Part shown: piece after piece, positions 26,140-36,799 of the stretch
How positions within the stretch are numbered: the first letter of the stretch is position 1
How the letters are laid out: the number at the start of each line of letters is the position of its first letter
Source of the DNA: Mytilus galloprovincialis
Taxonomy: Eukaryota > Mollusca > Bivalvia > Mytilida > Mytilidae
NCBI RefSeq assembly: GCF_965363235.1
Contig: NC_134838.1
Span: forward strand, 6,701,001-6,765,000
DNA length: 64,000 bases
Reading direction: 5' to 3'
Position numbers and translations under genes: made by a program
The notes under the pieces: model-generated
The model's input: only the letters and a program-made list of their open reading frames with translations
What the model was told of the DNA's origin: nothing
Databases searched by the model: none

Positions 26140-26700
26140 AACAGTAGTATACCTCTATTCAAAAGTCATAAATCGATTGAGAGCAATCATATCCGGGTTA
26201 CAAACGATAACTGAGGTAAACACATCAAATATAAGAGGAAAACAACGAAACAGCAGAAATACTAAAGTGCAACAAAAAACAAACGACAATGCAACACACA
26301 TAGGAACGAACTATAGGAGAACAATTGCCATTTTTTTTTTATTTAGTATAGGACATTTTAAGAAACAAATGATGGGTTGAACCTGGTTTTGTGGCTAGCT
26401 AAACCTCCTGTTTTCATGGCATTATAAATATAACACTAAAATGACAACATCACATGACAAGACTACAATACAAATAAATGAAAAAAAACATTCAGGATAG
26501 AGAAATACACAAATTTACAATACAAAAGAATATCACAACATGCTAATAGTTATCAAAGGTACAAGGCTTATAATTTAATACACCAGAAGCGTGGTTCGTC
26601 TACATTAGACTCACCAGTGCATTCATGTCAAAAGGGTAACGAAAGCCAAACAAACATGAAGAGCATTGATGACCCAAAATTCCCAAAAAGTGTGCCAAAT
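26140..26700 (-). repeat. Three abutting minus-oriented dispersed repeats
   Basis: 26140-26330 belongs to the 19420-19620 family, 26350-26480 to the 2840-3190 family, and 26545-26700 to the family ending ..CTGGCGTAC..CCTGGTACCTTTGATAAC, here reversed with CACCAGAAGCGTGGTTCGTC. All open frames here are repeat-derived. Confidence 0.6.
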
Positions 26701-27179
26701 ACGGTTACAGTTCTTATTTATAATATTGGCATTTTATATTTTTGTAATTTGGGTTTCATGTTTTTATTCTTTTAAATGCTTACCATCAGTTGACAAATTA
26801 CATGGTGTCATTGCAGAACACGTTACTTGTCACCAAGGGATTTTATCCGCATTTTCAATGAAACAGAAAAGAGTAAACGATACATTGGGAAAGAGCGGGG
26901 ATTTTTTTTTTTTTTTTTTAACTTTTTGTTTAATTAGAATATATGTTGGTCAGATAAATTAATGTAATGCGTAAAGCGGAAGTGTCATGTATTAAAAAAG
27001 AAAAATTATTGTGCATACTTATCTGTACTTCTCAGTACCAGTAGGTTAATATTTTTAACGTGTGAAGTATATCTTGGTTTATGATGCGACATTAAGTATT
27101 CAGCAGATTAAACTGGATTTTACGGCGTAATAATTTAAGTATAACAAAAACACCTATCTCCAAATTCAATCCAAAAAGA

Positions 27180-27330
27180 GGAAGTCCGTAAACACAAAAA
27201 AAAATGTTATCAACCAGCAGAACGATTGAAAAATCACTGTATTATTTCTGACTTGGCACAGGTATTTTCTGAAGAAAATGGTGGGTTGAACCTGGTGGTA
27301 GTTGGCTATAACTTCCACTTGTATGACAGT
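27180..27330 (-). repeat. Partial dispersed repeat, minus orientation
   Basis: TGACTTGGCACAGGTATTTTCTGAAGAAAATGGTGGGTTGAACCTGG matches the reverse of the 2400-2480 segment. Confidence 0.5.
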
Positions 27331-28339
27331 ATATATAGTTTAAAGCCAAATCTGGTGACATTCAAAGACGTATAATTCACAAGGTCGTCCAGAAGCACAA
27401 CGTACCTAGATAAAAATTCAAAAACTCTGAGAGCAACATTGCAAATATTTTATTTTGTCTTTGTAATAAATCCTGTATATGAAGTAAAGCATTTACTGAT
27501 GTTTTCATAACTCAACACAATAATGTATGTATCAATGACTATATGCTTCACCCGCCAATTTTTCATGTTTTTAAGATGAAAGTGTAGTTTTGATATGGAT
27601 TTTGGGAAGAATATGTGTAATTTTGCTACATCTTGATATTTATTTGAAAGGAAGGAAAAGGGAATACGTACAATACTACAACTCAATACTTAAATCAATT
27701 TTGATTGCGATTGGTTCTTAACAGAAATGTATTTATCTACCAATGCTACTATATGACATTTAGAACATAGAATTATTAAAAAGCTTTGACACATTAAAGT
27801 TTATCCAGCGTTACAATGTACTTGAGTTGTCAACAATCGCAAACATGGAAAACCGTTAAAAGAACCTGTCAACCTGTAAGTGCACTGGTAAATGTTCAGT
27901 ATAGATTAATTAGATAGCACTCGAACAACACAGCAAAAATAAAAGACTAATGGTCAACACTCCGTCTTCAATTATATACGTTGGTTTCTATAAAATATCA
28001 AGAATCAAAACAACCCCTAATTTAGACAATTTATGTAACATATAACAGAGACTATTAAAGAGCTAAAATCAATCTTTGGTTTCTCAGAAGACAAAACCAA
28101 ATATAAGATATTTTTGAATTGACACCGGTACTTGTTAGATATTAAACTTCCGCCTTTTATCTCAATCAGAAGACTAATAAAAGCGAATACTTGGAAACAA
28201 GAAAAAACTGTTAAAGCACAAGTAAAGATATGTGTTTCTTAAATGAAGTATTACATTAAAACTGCACCACCAAAGTCACACTGCAAAAATATGAATTATT
28301 CTAAATACTAAGGAATTTCTTATCCCTGGCAGATAACCT

Positions 28340-28505
28340 TAGCCGTATTTGGCACACTTTTGGGGAATTTTTGGGACATCAATGTTCTTCATCTTTGTTT
28401 GGCTTTCGTTACTTTTTTTACATGAGTGCACTGGTGAGTCTTATGTAGACGAAACACGCTTCTGGCTTGTTAAATTATAAACCTGGTACCTTTGATAACT
28501 ATATC
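28340..28505 (+). repeat. Dispersed mussel repeat, plus orientation
   Basis: GTGAGTCTTATGTAGACGAAACACG..AAATTATAAACCTGGTACCTTTGATAACTAT matches 8870-8955, and the reverse of 34195-34350. Confidence 0.7.
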
Positions 28506-28615
28506 TAAGTTAATAGCAATACAAATTTGTGATATAATTTACTTATTGTAAGAGGCAATATAGTACGATGTTAGACTATAAATTGTACACAGAATTGTCA
28601 TAAGTTCATCTTTAG

Positions 28616-30650
28616 ATTATGTTGAAACGGACGTTTTAGTGTTTATTAAGGGTTTTCTGGACTACGAACTATTTAGCTTTACTTCAAACCTTTTTAACGG
28701 GCAATACACTCTACGACATGGTTTGGTCTGTAGACAGTTTTCACTTAGTTTCAAAAGACAATATGTGATCGACTTAGTATCGAAGAAGAAAGCATAATCC
28801 TTATTTTATTTATTAAAATAAGATGTGGTATGGCCAAAGCAACTCACCACAAGAGACAAAATGACATAAGAGTATATTAGTATACCTATGTTAACATTTA
28901 CATTGTCTATTGACCAATCTCTAAAGATATCTATACTACGTTAGTACGTACACAGCATACGACGATTCATTACCTGTTTGATGTGGACCTGGAGTTATCT
29001 TCCTTTGTTTACCGTATGGACTGAAGTTGCAATAAACTATAGATTAATTTCAAAATTCATGGGTTAAACTAAAATGTTTAATAATCATCTTTACCATGAA
29101 ATAGATGATACATATTACACATTAGTTAATTACTTTTGAATAGCAGTATACTACTGCCTTTGAACAATCTTTCATGCTTCTGTCAGTTGAAAACTTTAAA
29201 AAAAAAATGGTTTTGAAGTTGCCAAAAATGTTTGGATTAATGGTCAACCAACAAATTTAAAGATCTCTATCTTTTAATTTTAGTTAGATTTCTCTGAATC
29301 CGATATTGCTCCCATTAAATTGAGTCCAGCTGTCTTTTAAATGGACAGCCAACAATATTTGTTTAAATTGTTGCCAAATCCTTCTTTAAAAAATGTTTTT
29401 CAGACAGACATCTGTTATTCAGTTATTGACTGGTTTGTTTAAAGTGTCTGATACCTCTAACAAAGTCGGTCATTTTCAATAATTACAAATAAACAGCATG
29501 AGTTCACCGGCTTTATTTGATAGAAATTTATTCACCTCTCTCAAACAAATCAAATACACGTGTCTTTGATGACATTTTGTATAAGATGTGCTAGATATAC
29601 AATGAGTGTTATTGTCCTAATAAAATAATTAAACGTCTTTATTGATAACGTATAAATAACTGTCATAAATACAAAAATTGCTTATCAACAAAACGGAAAA
29701 CAGAAAAAAAATGTTTGTTTCGTTTGCATACTTGTCAATTTATAGTTCGATATTAGTTTAATCTTAGATTTATAAAAATGTTTAGATACAATAATAGATA
29801 CAAAAAAATATTTTTGGCAGACAGGGGGGCAAAACAATTAGGGATCGATCTGACAATAATTGTTTTAAAACAAAATAAATGATAAACTATTCAATTGATC
29901 TGTATTTTGACGTACTACCTTTCAGGATCAAATATCTTCAAAAAAGAAGCGGATATTTTGTGTAAGGGATATAAGTCGAAAACAGTCCATTCTGTAAAAT
30001 ATTGAAAATGACCGGCTGTGTGATAGCAATCATTATACGAAACGTTTGGCATCATTCGGAACAGAAGTAAAATACTGTTTATCTATAATCGTTTAAATGC
30101 AAATGCTGGGTGTTACCGGTAGTCAAGTATATACTCAAACTGGATCTTCTCCACAACATTTTACAAATGATATGATACCGGTATATTGAAGTTCGATTCA
30201 AATTAAAGATACGGGAAAATACAATATAATTATGATCATTACTATATATGACAAATAATAACTGCTCATTTATTAAAAAAGAAAGAGTCAGTCCAAACGA
30301 AGAAGGATAACTCCATGTCCACAGCAAATACCAAGAGGGCTTGGTCGATAGACAATGAACATGTTACAAAAATATATACAAATAAACCTCTATGTCATTT
30401 TGTCTCCTGTGGACAGTTGTCTCATCGGCAATCATGCCACAACTTCTTTTGATAAATAAAATAAGGATCATACCTTCTTCTTCTATAATGATCAAAGAAA
30501 AGTGTTTTAATCGAAGTCAATCTCAAATTTTCTTCTGAAACTAAGTAAATTAGCTGTATACAAACCAAATCAAAACGTTTGCGAGACACATGCTATATAA
30601 GTAGTCAAGAAAAACTTTAATAAACACTAAAACGTCCGTTTTAACATAAT
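28616..30650. mobile_element. 2-kb element with roughly 310-bp diverged inverted ends
   Basis: Left arm about 28616-28930 is reverse-complementary to right arm about 30337-30650. Outer ends read ATTATGTTGAAACGGACGTTTTAGTGTTTATTAA and its inverted partner. The arms also share CCTTATTTTATTTAT and an ACAAAATGACATA block belonging to a dispersed family. The interior has no recognisable coding sequence. It could be a non-autonomous DNA element or an inverted duplication. Confidence 0.6.
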
Positions 30651-31029
30651 TAAAAAACGATCCTATTACTGGTTAATACGACATTCTATAAACAGGCCTA
30701 CATCGAAAACAAATATATTTCTCTCTGAATGTATTCTTACACATTGTATTTTACTACAAACAATACATCCATTTCAGTATGATAGACGCAACACATTTCA
30801 ATTTGATATGCCACTTTTCTTGAATCACTGGTTCATTTTAGTTCTTAGGACGTACCACTAGTAGTTCATGCATTTACACCTGCCATGATTTATAACACAT
30901 TCGTAATTGAAGACATTTTGCAACTTTTACAAAGAATGTCTTTTCTGTTAAAACTTACCAGATATGTTGTTGATTTGTGATTGTAGCACTCTGATTAAGA
31001 TTCTTAATTTAAATATTTCTGTAAAAATG

Positions 31030-31120
31030 ACTTTTAAACACTAAGTTTACTTGAGATAAGTCCGCAAACAATCTTACATCTAAAGATTTGCAAACTGTCA
31101 TTTCGTTGATATATGTAAGG
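31030..31120 (-). pseudogene. LINE reverse-transcriptase relic: YINDM and FADD region
   Basis: On the minus strand the sequence just outside the minisatellite reads LLFLTYINEM, then after about ten residues RLFADLSQ. These match the reverse-transcriptase motif LLFLIYINDM and the catalytic FADD box of non-LTR retrotransposons. The second catalytic Asp is replaced (FADL), so the enzyme would be dead. The peptide is in register with GVSQEPV encoded by the neighbouring repeat unit, the counterpart of GVPQGSV. Confidence 0.65.
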
Positions 31121-34100
31121 AATAGTAGAGGACTTAAACTGGCTCTTGTGAAACTCCAAATAGAACATCTAAAGGGTAGATAGAGGACTTAAACTGGCTC
31201 TTGTGAAACTCCAAATAGAATACTAGTATCTAAAGGGGTAGATAGAGGACTTAAACTGGCTCTTGTGAAGCTCCAAATAGAACAGTACATCTAAAGGGGT
31301 AGATAGAGGACTTAAACTGGCTCTTGTGAAGCTCCAAATAGAACAGTACATCTAAAGGGGTAGATAGAGGACTTAAACTGGCTCTTGTGAAGCTCCAAAT
31401 AGAACATCTAAAGGGGTAGATAGAGGACTTAAACTGGCTCTTGTGAAGTTCCAAATAGAACATCTAAAGGGTAGATAGAGGACTTTAACTGGCTCTTGTG
31501 AAACTCCAAATAGAACATCTAAAGGGTAGATAGAGGACTTAAACTGGCTCTTGTGAAACTCCAAATAGAACATCTAAAGGGTAGATAGAGGACTTAAACT
31601 GGCTCTTGTGAAACTCCAAATAGATCATCTAAAGGGTAGATAGAGGACTTAAACTGGCTCTTAATAGAACATCTAAAGGGTAGATAGAGGACTTAAACTG
31701 GCTCTTGTGAAACTCCAAATAGAACATCTAAAGGGTAGATAGAAGACTAAACTGGCTCTTGTGAAACTCCAAATAGAACATCTAAAGGGTAGATAGAGGA
31801 CTTAAACTGGTTCTTGTGAAACTCCAAATAGAACATCTAAACGGTAGATAGAGGACTTAAACTGGCTCTTGTGAAACTCCAAATAGAACATCTAAACGGG
31901 TAGATAGAGGACTTAAACTGGCTCTTGTGAAGCTCCAAATAGAACATCTAACGGGGTAGATAGAGGACTTAAACTGGCCTTTGTAAAACTCCAAATAGAA
32001 CATCTAAAGGGTAGATAGAGGACTTAAACTGGCTCTTGTGAAACTCCAAATAGAACATCTAAAGGGGTAGATAGAGGACTTAAACTGGCTCTTGTTAAAC
32101 TCCAAATAGAACATCTAAAGGGGTAGATAGAGGACTTAAACTGGCCCTTGTGAAACTCCAAATAGAACATCTAAAGGGGTAGATAGAGGACTTAAACTGG
32201 CTCTTGTGAAACTCCAAATAGAATATCTAAAGGGGTAGATAGAGGACTTAAACTGGCTCTTGTGAAACTCCAAATAGAACATCAAAAGGGTAGATAGAGG
32301 ACTTAAACTGGTTCTTGTGAAACTCCAAATAGAACATCTAAACGGTAGATAGAGGACTTAAACTGGCTCTTGTGAAACTCCAAATAAAACATCTAAAGGG
32401 GTAGATAGAGGACTTAAACTGGCTCTTGTGAAACTCCAAATAGAACATCTAAAGGGGTAGATAGAGGACTTAAACTGGCTCTTGTGAAACTCCAAATAGA
32501 ACATCTAAAGGAGTAGATAGAGGACTTAAACTGGCTCTTGTGAAACTCCAAATAGAACATCTAAAGGGGTAGATAGAGGACTTAAACTGGCTCTTGTGAA
32601 ACTTCAAATAGAACATCTAAAGGGGTAGATAGAGGACTTAAACTGGCTCTTGTGAAACTCCAAATAGAACATCTAAACGGGTAGATAGAGGACTAAAACT
32701 GGCTCTTGTGAAACTCCAAATATAACATCTAAAGGGGTAGACATCTAAAGGGGTAGATAGAGGACTTAAACTGGCTCTTGTGAAACTCCAAATAGAACAT
32801 CTAAACGGGTAGATAGAGGACTAAAACTGGCTCTTGTGAAACTCCAAATATAACATCTAAAGGGGTAGATAGAGGACTTAAACTGGCCCTTGTGAAACTC
32901 CAAATAGAATATCTAAAGGGGTAGATAGAGGACTTAAACTGGCTCTTGTGAAACTCTAAATTGAACATCTAAAGGGGTAGATAGAGGACTTAAACTGGTT
33001 CTTGTGAAACTCCAAATAGAACATCTAAAGGGTAGATAGAGGACTTAAACTGGCTCTTGTGAAACTCCAAATAGAACATCTAACGGGGTAGACAGAGGAC
33101 TTAAACTGGCTCTTGTGAAACTTCAAATAGAACATCTAAAGGGGTAGATAGATGACTTAAACTGGCTCTTGTGAAACTCCAAATAGAACATCTAAAGGGG
33201 TAGATAGAGAACTTAAACTGTCTCTTGTGAAACTCCAAATAGAACATCTAAAGGGGTAGATAGATGACTTAAACTGGCTCTTGTGAAACTCCAAATAGAA
33301 CGTCTAAAGGGGTAGATAGAGGACTTAAACTGGCTCTTGTGAAACTCCAAATAGAACATCTAAAGGGGTAGATAGAGGACTTTAACTGGCTCTTGTGAAA
33401 CTCCAAATAGAACATCTAAAGGGGTAGATAGAGGACTTAAACTGGCCCTTGTGAAACTCCAAATAGAACATCTAAAGGGGTAGATAGAGGACTTAAACTG
33501 GCTCTTGTGAAACACCAAATAGAACATCTAAAGGGGTAGATAGAGGACTTAAACTGGCTCTTGTGAAACTCCAAATAGAACATCTAAAGGGTAGATAGAG
33601 GACTTAAACTGGCTCTTGTGAAACTCCAAATAGAACATCTAAAGGGGTAGATAGAGGACTTAAACTGGCCCTTGTGAAACTCCAAATAGAACATCTAAAG
33701 GGGTAGATAGAGGACTTAAACTGGCTCTTGTGAAACTCCAAATAGAACATCTAAAGGGGTAGATAGAGGACTTAAACTGGCTCTTGTGAAGCTCCAAATA
33801 GAACATCTAAAGGGTAGATAGAGGACTTAAACTGGCTCTTGTGAAACTCCAAATAGAACATCTAAAGGGTAGATAGAGGACTTAAACTGGCCCTTGTGAA
33901 ACTCCAAATAGAACATCTAAAGGGGTAGATAGAGGACTTAAACTGGCTCTTGTGAAACTCCAAATAGAACATCTAAAGGGTAGATAGAGGACTTAAACTG
34001 GCCCTTGTGAAACTCCAAATAGAACATCTAAAGGGTAGATAGAGGACTTAAACTGGCTCTTGTGAAACTCCAAATAGAACATCTAAAGGGGTAGATAGAG

Positions 34101-34150
34101 GACTTAAACTGGCTCTTGTGAAGCTCCAAATAGAACATCTAAAGGGTAGA
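31121..34150 (-). repeat. 55-56-bp minisatellite, about 54 copies, from an RT motif
   Basis: A head-to-tail array with unit (plus strand) GATAGAGGACTTAAACTGG..CTCTTGTGAAACTCCAAATAGAACATCTAAAGGGGTA. The length is 56 when the G run is GGGG and 55 when GGG. Read on minus, a 56-bp unit encodes TPLDVLFGVSQEPV, the counterpart of the xVxxGVPQGSVLGP motif of LINE reverse transcriptase. The RT-like flanks on both sides (RTQSVLVGHTSTL at the right, LLFLTYINEM at the left) show the array grew in place inside a retrotransposon relic. There are no spacers, so it is not a CRISPR array. Minus-strand open frames at 31251-31573 are repeat translations. Confidence 0.93.
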
Positions 34151-34192
34151 TGTATGTCCTACTAGGACTGATTGGGTTCTGCTGCTCATCAA
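34150..34192 (-). pseudogene. LINE reverse-transcriptase relic: motif before GVPQGS
   Basis: Minus-strand frame MSSRTQSVLVGHTSTL corresponds to the RTQSVxVxGxxS segment that precedes GVPQGSVLGP in CR1/jockey-like pol proteins. It abuts the first repeat unit of the array. Confidence 0.55.
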
Positions 34193-34400
34193 TATAGTTA
34201 TCAAAGGTACCAGGATTATAATTTAGTACGCCAGACGCGCGTTTCGTCTACATAATACTTATCAGTGACGCTCATATCAAAATATTTATAAAGCCAAACA
34301 AGTACAAAGTTGAAGAGCATTGAGGATCCAAAATCCAAAAAGTTGTGCCAAATAATGCTAAGTTAATGTCTGGGATAAGAAAATCCTTAGTTTTTCCAAA
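34193..34400 (-). repeat. Dispersed mussel repeat, minus orientation
   Basis: GTTATCAAAGGTACCAGGATTATAATTTAGTACGCCAGACGCGCGTTTCG.. is the reverse of 8865-8955 and 28400-28505. It sits between two parts of the LINE relic, suggesting insertion into it. Confidence 0.75.
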
Positions 34401-34539
34401 AATTCAAAGTTTTGTAAACAGGAAATTTATAATAATGACCACATTATTGATATTCATGTCAACACCGAAGTGTTGACTACTGGGCTGGTGATACATACAT
34501 ATTATGAAGTACTTTATAATGTTGTTTCTTTCACTCTAT

Positions 34540-35110
34540 AATCTGCCATTTTGAATTTCAAGCGTTTGTCTTGGCCTGTCGCTTTAAATGGTCGCAGTCC
34601 TTTTAAGAGTTTGTAGAAGCCTCTTTCATGAATGATGACATTGAATTGTCCATGATGGGATGTGAACTTGTATCTAGATCAGGTAACGGACTGATGTCTC
34701 CTTTTGTTAACACTGAATGAAATTGTTGGTTCAGTATAAATGCCTTAGTACTTGTGTCACTACGGAGAAAGCTATCTTTTGACTTCAATGTCCCAATCTA
34801 GGATGCATCTTGTTTTCGGCTCTTAACATATAATCAGAATCGTCAATATAAGAACTGAGAGCTTGTCTTGACATTTTCTGTAGTTGTGCTTTCAAAATTT
34901 TGTATCTCTTCTTGTCATGCGTTTAACCACTGCTTTTTGCCAGGGTATAAACCCTCTGCTTTTTATAACTTAGTCGTCTAAGATCTGAGTTAATCTATTG
35001 ATGAGAATATTTTGTTGGTAACAGGTTGCTATGTGTTGGTTGATTGCATCTGAAATGAAGACTTTTATGTTGGTACAAAGAGTGTTAACATCCTCAAAAT
35101 ATATGTTCTT
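34540..35110 (-). pseudogene. LINE pol relic: linker and start of the RT domain
   Basis: Minus-strand fragments in order: YKILKAQLQKMSRQALSSYI, then LRSDTSTKAFILNQQFHSVL, then SPLPDLDTSSHPIMD, then LLKGLRPFKATGQDK. These match the region of CR1/jockey-like LINE proteins between endonuclease and reverse transcriptase, ending in the LLxxLxPxKAxGPDxI motif. Several frame changes and stops make it non-functional. The 61-codon open frame at 34603-34788 is part of it. It belongs with the endonuclease relic at 36250-36795 and the RT remnants at 31030-34192. Confidence 0.7.
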
Positions 35111-35117
35111 TTACAAA

Positions 35118-35564
35118 TAGAATGAAATTCAAACCAGTGTGGCTGTGGCTATTGATTGACACATTAAATTCATCCATTGACTGGGACAATTTACGTGAAC
35201 GTTTGTCTGTAACGACCACTGTTCACGACGTACCTACGATAGACATTTAAACTGTGGGGTCACCAAAGGTTTCTTAACGCCTTTAATTATAAAATAATTC
35301 GAAAAATTAATCAGGCATAACCTTTATGTTTTGATTTATATAATTGATATAAATCAAAACATCGTGTTATTTCTGATTAATTTTTCGAATTACTTTATTA
35401 AGGTGTTGAGAACCTTTGGTGACCCCATAGTTTAAGTGTCTTTAAAATGTACATAGTGAGCAGTGGTCGTTACATACAAACGTTCACCTAAATTGTCCCA
35501 GTCAATAGATGAATTTAATGTGTCAATCAATGGCCACAGCCACACTGTTTTGAATTTCATTCTA
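35118..35564 (-). mobile_element. 447-bp TA-flanked foldback element, copy 1 (inverted)
   Basis: Near-perfect palindrome with ends TAGAATGAAATTC and GAATTTCATTCTA. The arms meet near ATTTATATAATTGATATAAAT. The two arms are not identical, and their differences show that this copy is in the opposite orientation to those at 45672-46118 and 52665-53111. All three are 447 bp including the terminal TA. TA-flanked termini suggest a Tc1/mariner-type MITE. No coding sequence. Confidence 0.88.
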
Positions 35565-35649
35565 TGTTGTCTTTTTCTTTAAGGTGTTGATTTATGACAA
35601 TGTCGGTTCAAAACAAAACATTATGACAAAAGAGATGATTTCAGCTTCT

Positions 35650-36235
35650 GAATTGTGAACTTTCCATTTTTATGTAGCAACATTCCAGCAGAGCCTGCAT
35701 ACGGAGTATATATCTCCAAATTGATACCTATTCCCGGGCTTGTATTTCCTATCATGATTACCTTGATAGTGGGTTGCTTATCACAAGGAATCTATTACAC
35801 TAAGAGTTCCGGATGGCGAAGTTGAAATCTTCCAATCGTAAATTTTACGAACGCCATCACGAGTTGGTTGACCGTTATTGAATAACCGTTTCACAGAAGC
35901 TATTTGATATGTTCCTTATATCGTTATTACAATATATCTCTTTTCACGGATGTGACCTACCGAATTAGACTATTTTCCAGATTTGTAATAACATGAGCAA
36001 CACGACTGGTTCCACATGTGGATCAGCATCTGCTTACTGTTCCGGAGCACTTGAGATCACTGGAGTTCGTGTTGCTTAGTCTTTATTTTTCTATGTTGAT
36101 TTATGTGTACTATTATTTGTCTGTTTGTCTTTTTCTTTTTTAGCCATGACTTTGCCAGTTTATTTTCGATTATCCCTCTGGTATCTTTCGCCCCTCTTTT
36201 TTTAAAACTTTTTTGCATAAATAATGTTTGGGTTT
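35650..36235 (+). pseudogene. 3' end of a second RT-type retroelement, plus strand
   Basis: Plus-strand fragments SNIPAEPAYGVYISKLI and KLKSSNRKFYERHHELVDRY match the C-terminal AYGVYISQLIRYxR..FYxRHHELVxxY segment of a reverse-transcriptase protein common in molluscs (recalled). They are followed by a 3' UTR-like tail with AGCAACACGACTGGTTCCACATGTGG and CCTCTGGTATCTTTCGCCCC. That tail recurs reversed at 43190-43380 and partly at 8940, 22850 and 46960, as expected of 5'-truncated copies. Confidence 0.6.
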
Positions 36236-36249
36236 TTTTTTGTTGGTGA

Positions 36250-36795
36250 GGTTTTTGTAAGCCGTGTGAAACTTTATCACGGTCACTGTTTCCAAGAGGT
36301 GGTATAGTTTTACATCTATTGAGTTGTAAACAGCTCATCTAAGGTGTTGTCCCCCTGGTTGGTTTATCTACCGTCTGATGTATGTTAAGAACGCGTAATG
36401 AATATCTCGTCATGTTTGAGTACCCTGTGTTGTTTAATTTTTCCAGTCAATATGTTGTTAGTTGAAATCTCTACCAACGATGAAAATTCTACTTTTTTAT
36501 TGCGTAGATGAGTAATGTACGGTATTGTGGTGTTTGCAGTTTGTTGATCAAGCCTATTTGGTGGTCTATATAAGTAGGTTATTATGGTTTTCTTTTTCTG
36601 GTTTATGTTGATGCTCCCAGATAAAAGTTCAGTGTTTTCCCCGACTTAAAATGGGTAATGTCTTGTTGCTTAACCAAGTTTCCGTCCCTAAGATGATGAG
36701 TATGCGTGCGGACTCCACCAAATCCTGGAGATCATTTCTTTAATGCCTCGAAAATTGAACAACAAAACGCTAAGTTGCTTCTGTGACTTTTGGTT
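36250..36795 (-). pseudogene. LINE endonuclease-domain relic (CR1/jockey-like)
   Basis: Minus-strand fragments in order: LSVLLFNFRGIKEM, then ESARMLIILGTETWLSN, then TYLYRPPN, then QGDNTLDELFTT, then TIPPLGNSDRDKVS. They correspond to the apurinic endonuclease of non-LTR retrotransposons: the N-terminal LxxLxxNFRSI, the catalytic GTETWL, the YRPP and PTRGDNTLD motifs, and the terminal GxSDHD where the His is now Arg. Frame shifts and stops are present throughout. This is the 5' part of the relic continuing at 34540-35110. Confidence 0.7.
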
Positions 36796-36799
36796 TGAT

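Noticed and set aside
31121..34150. CRISPR-like regular repeat array
   Set aside because: Units are head-to-tail with no unique spacers, the genome is eukaryotic, and the unit matches a reverse-transcriptase motif.
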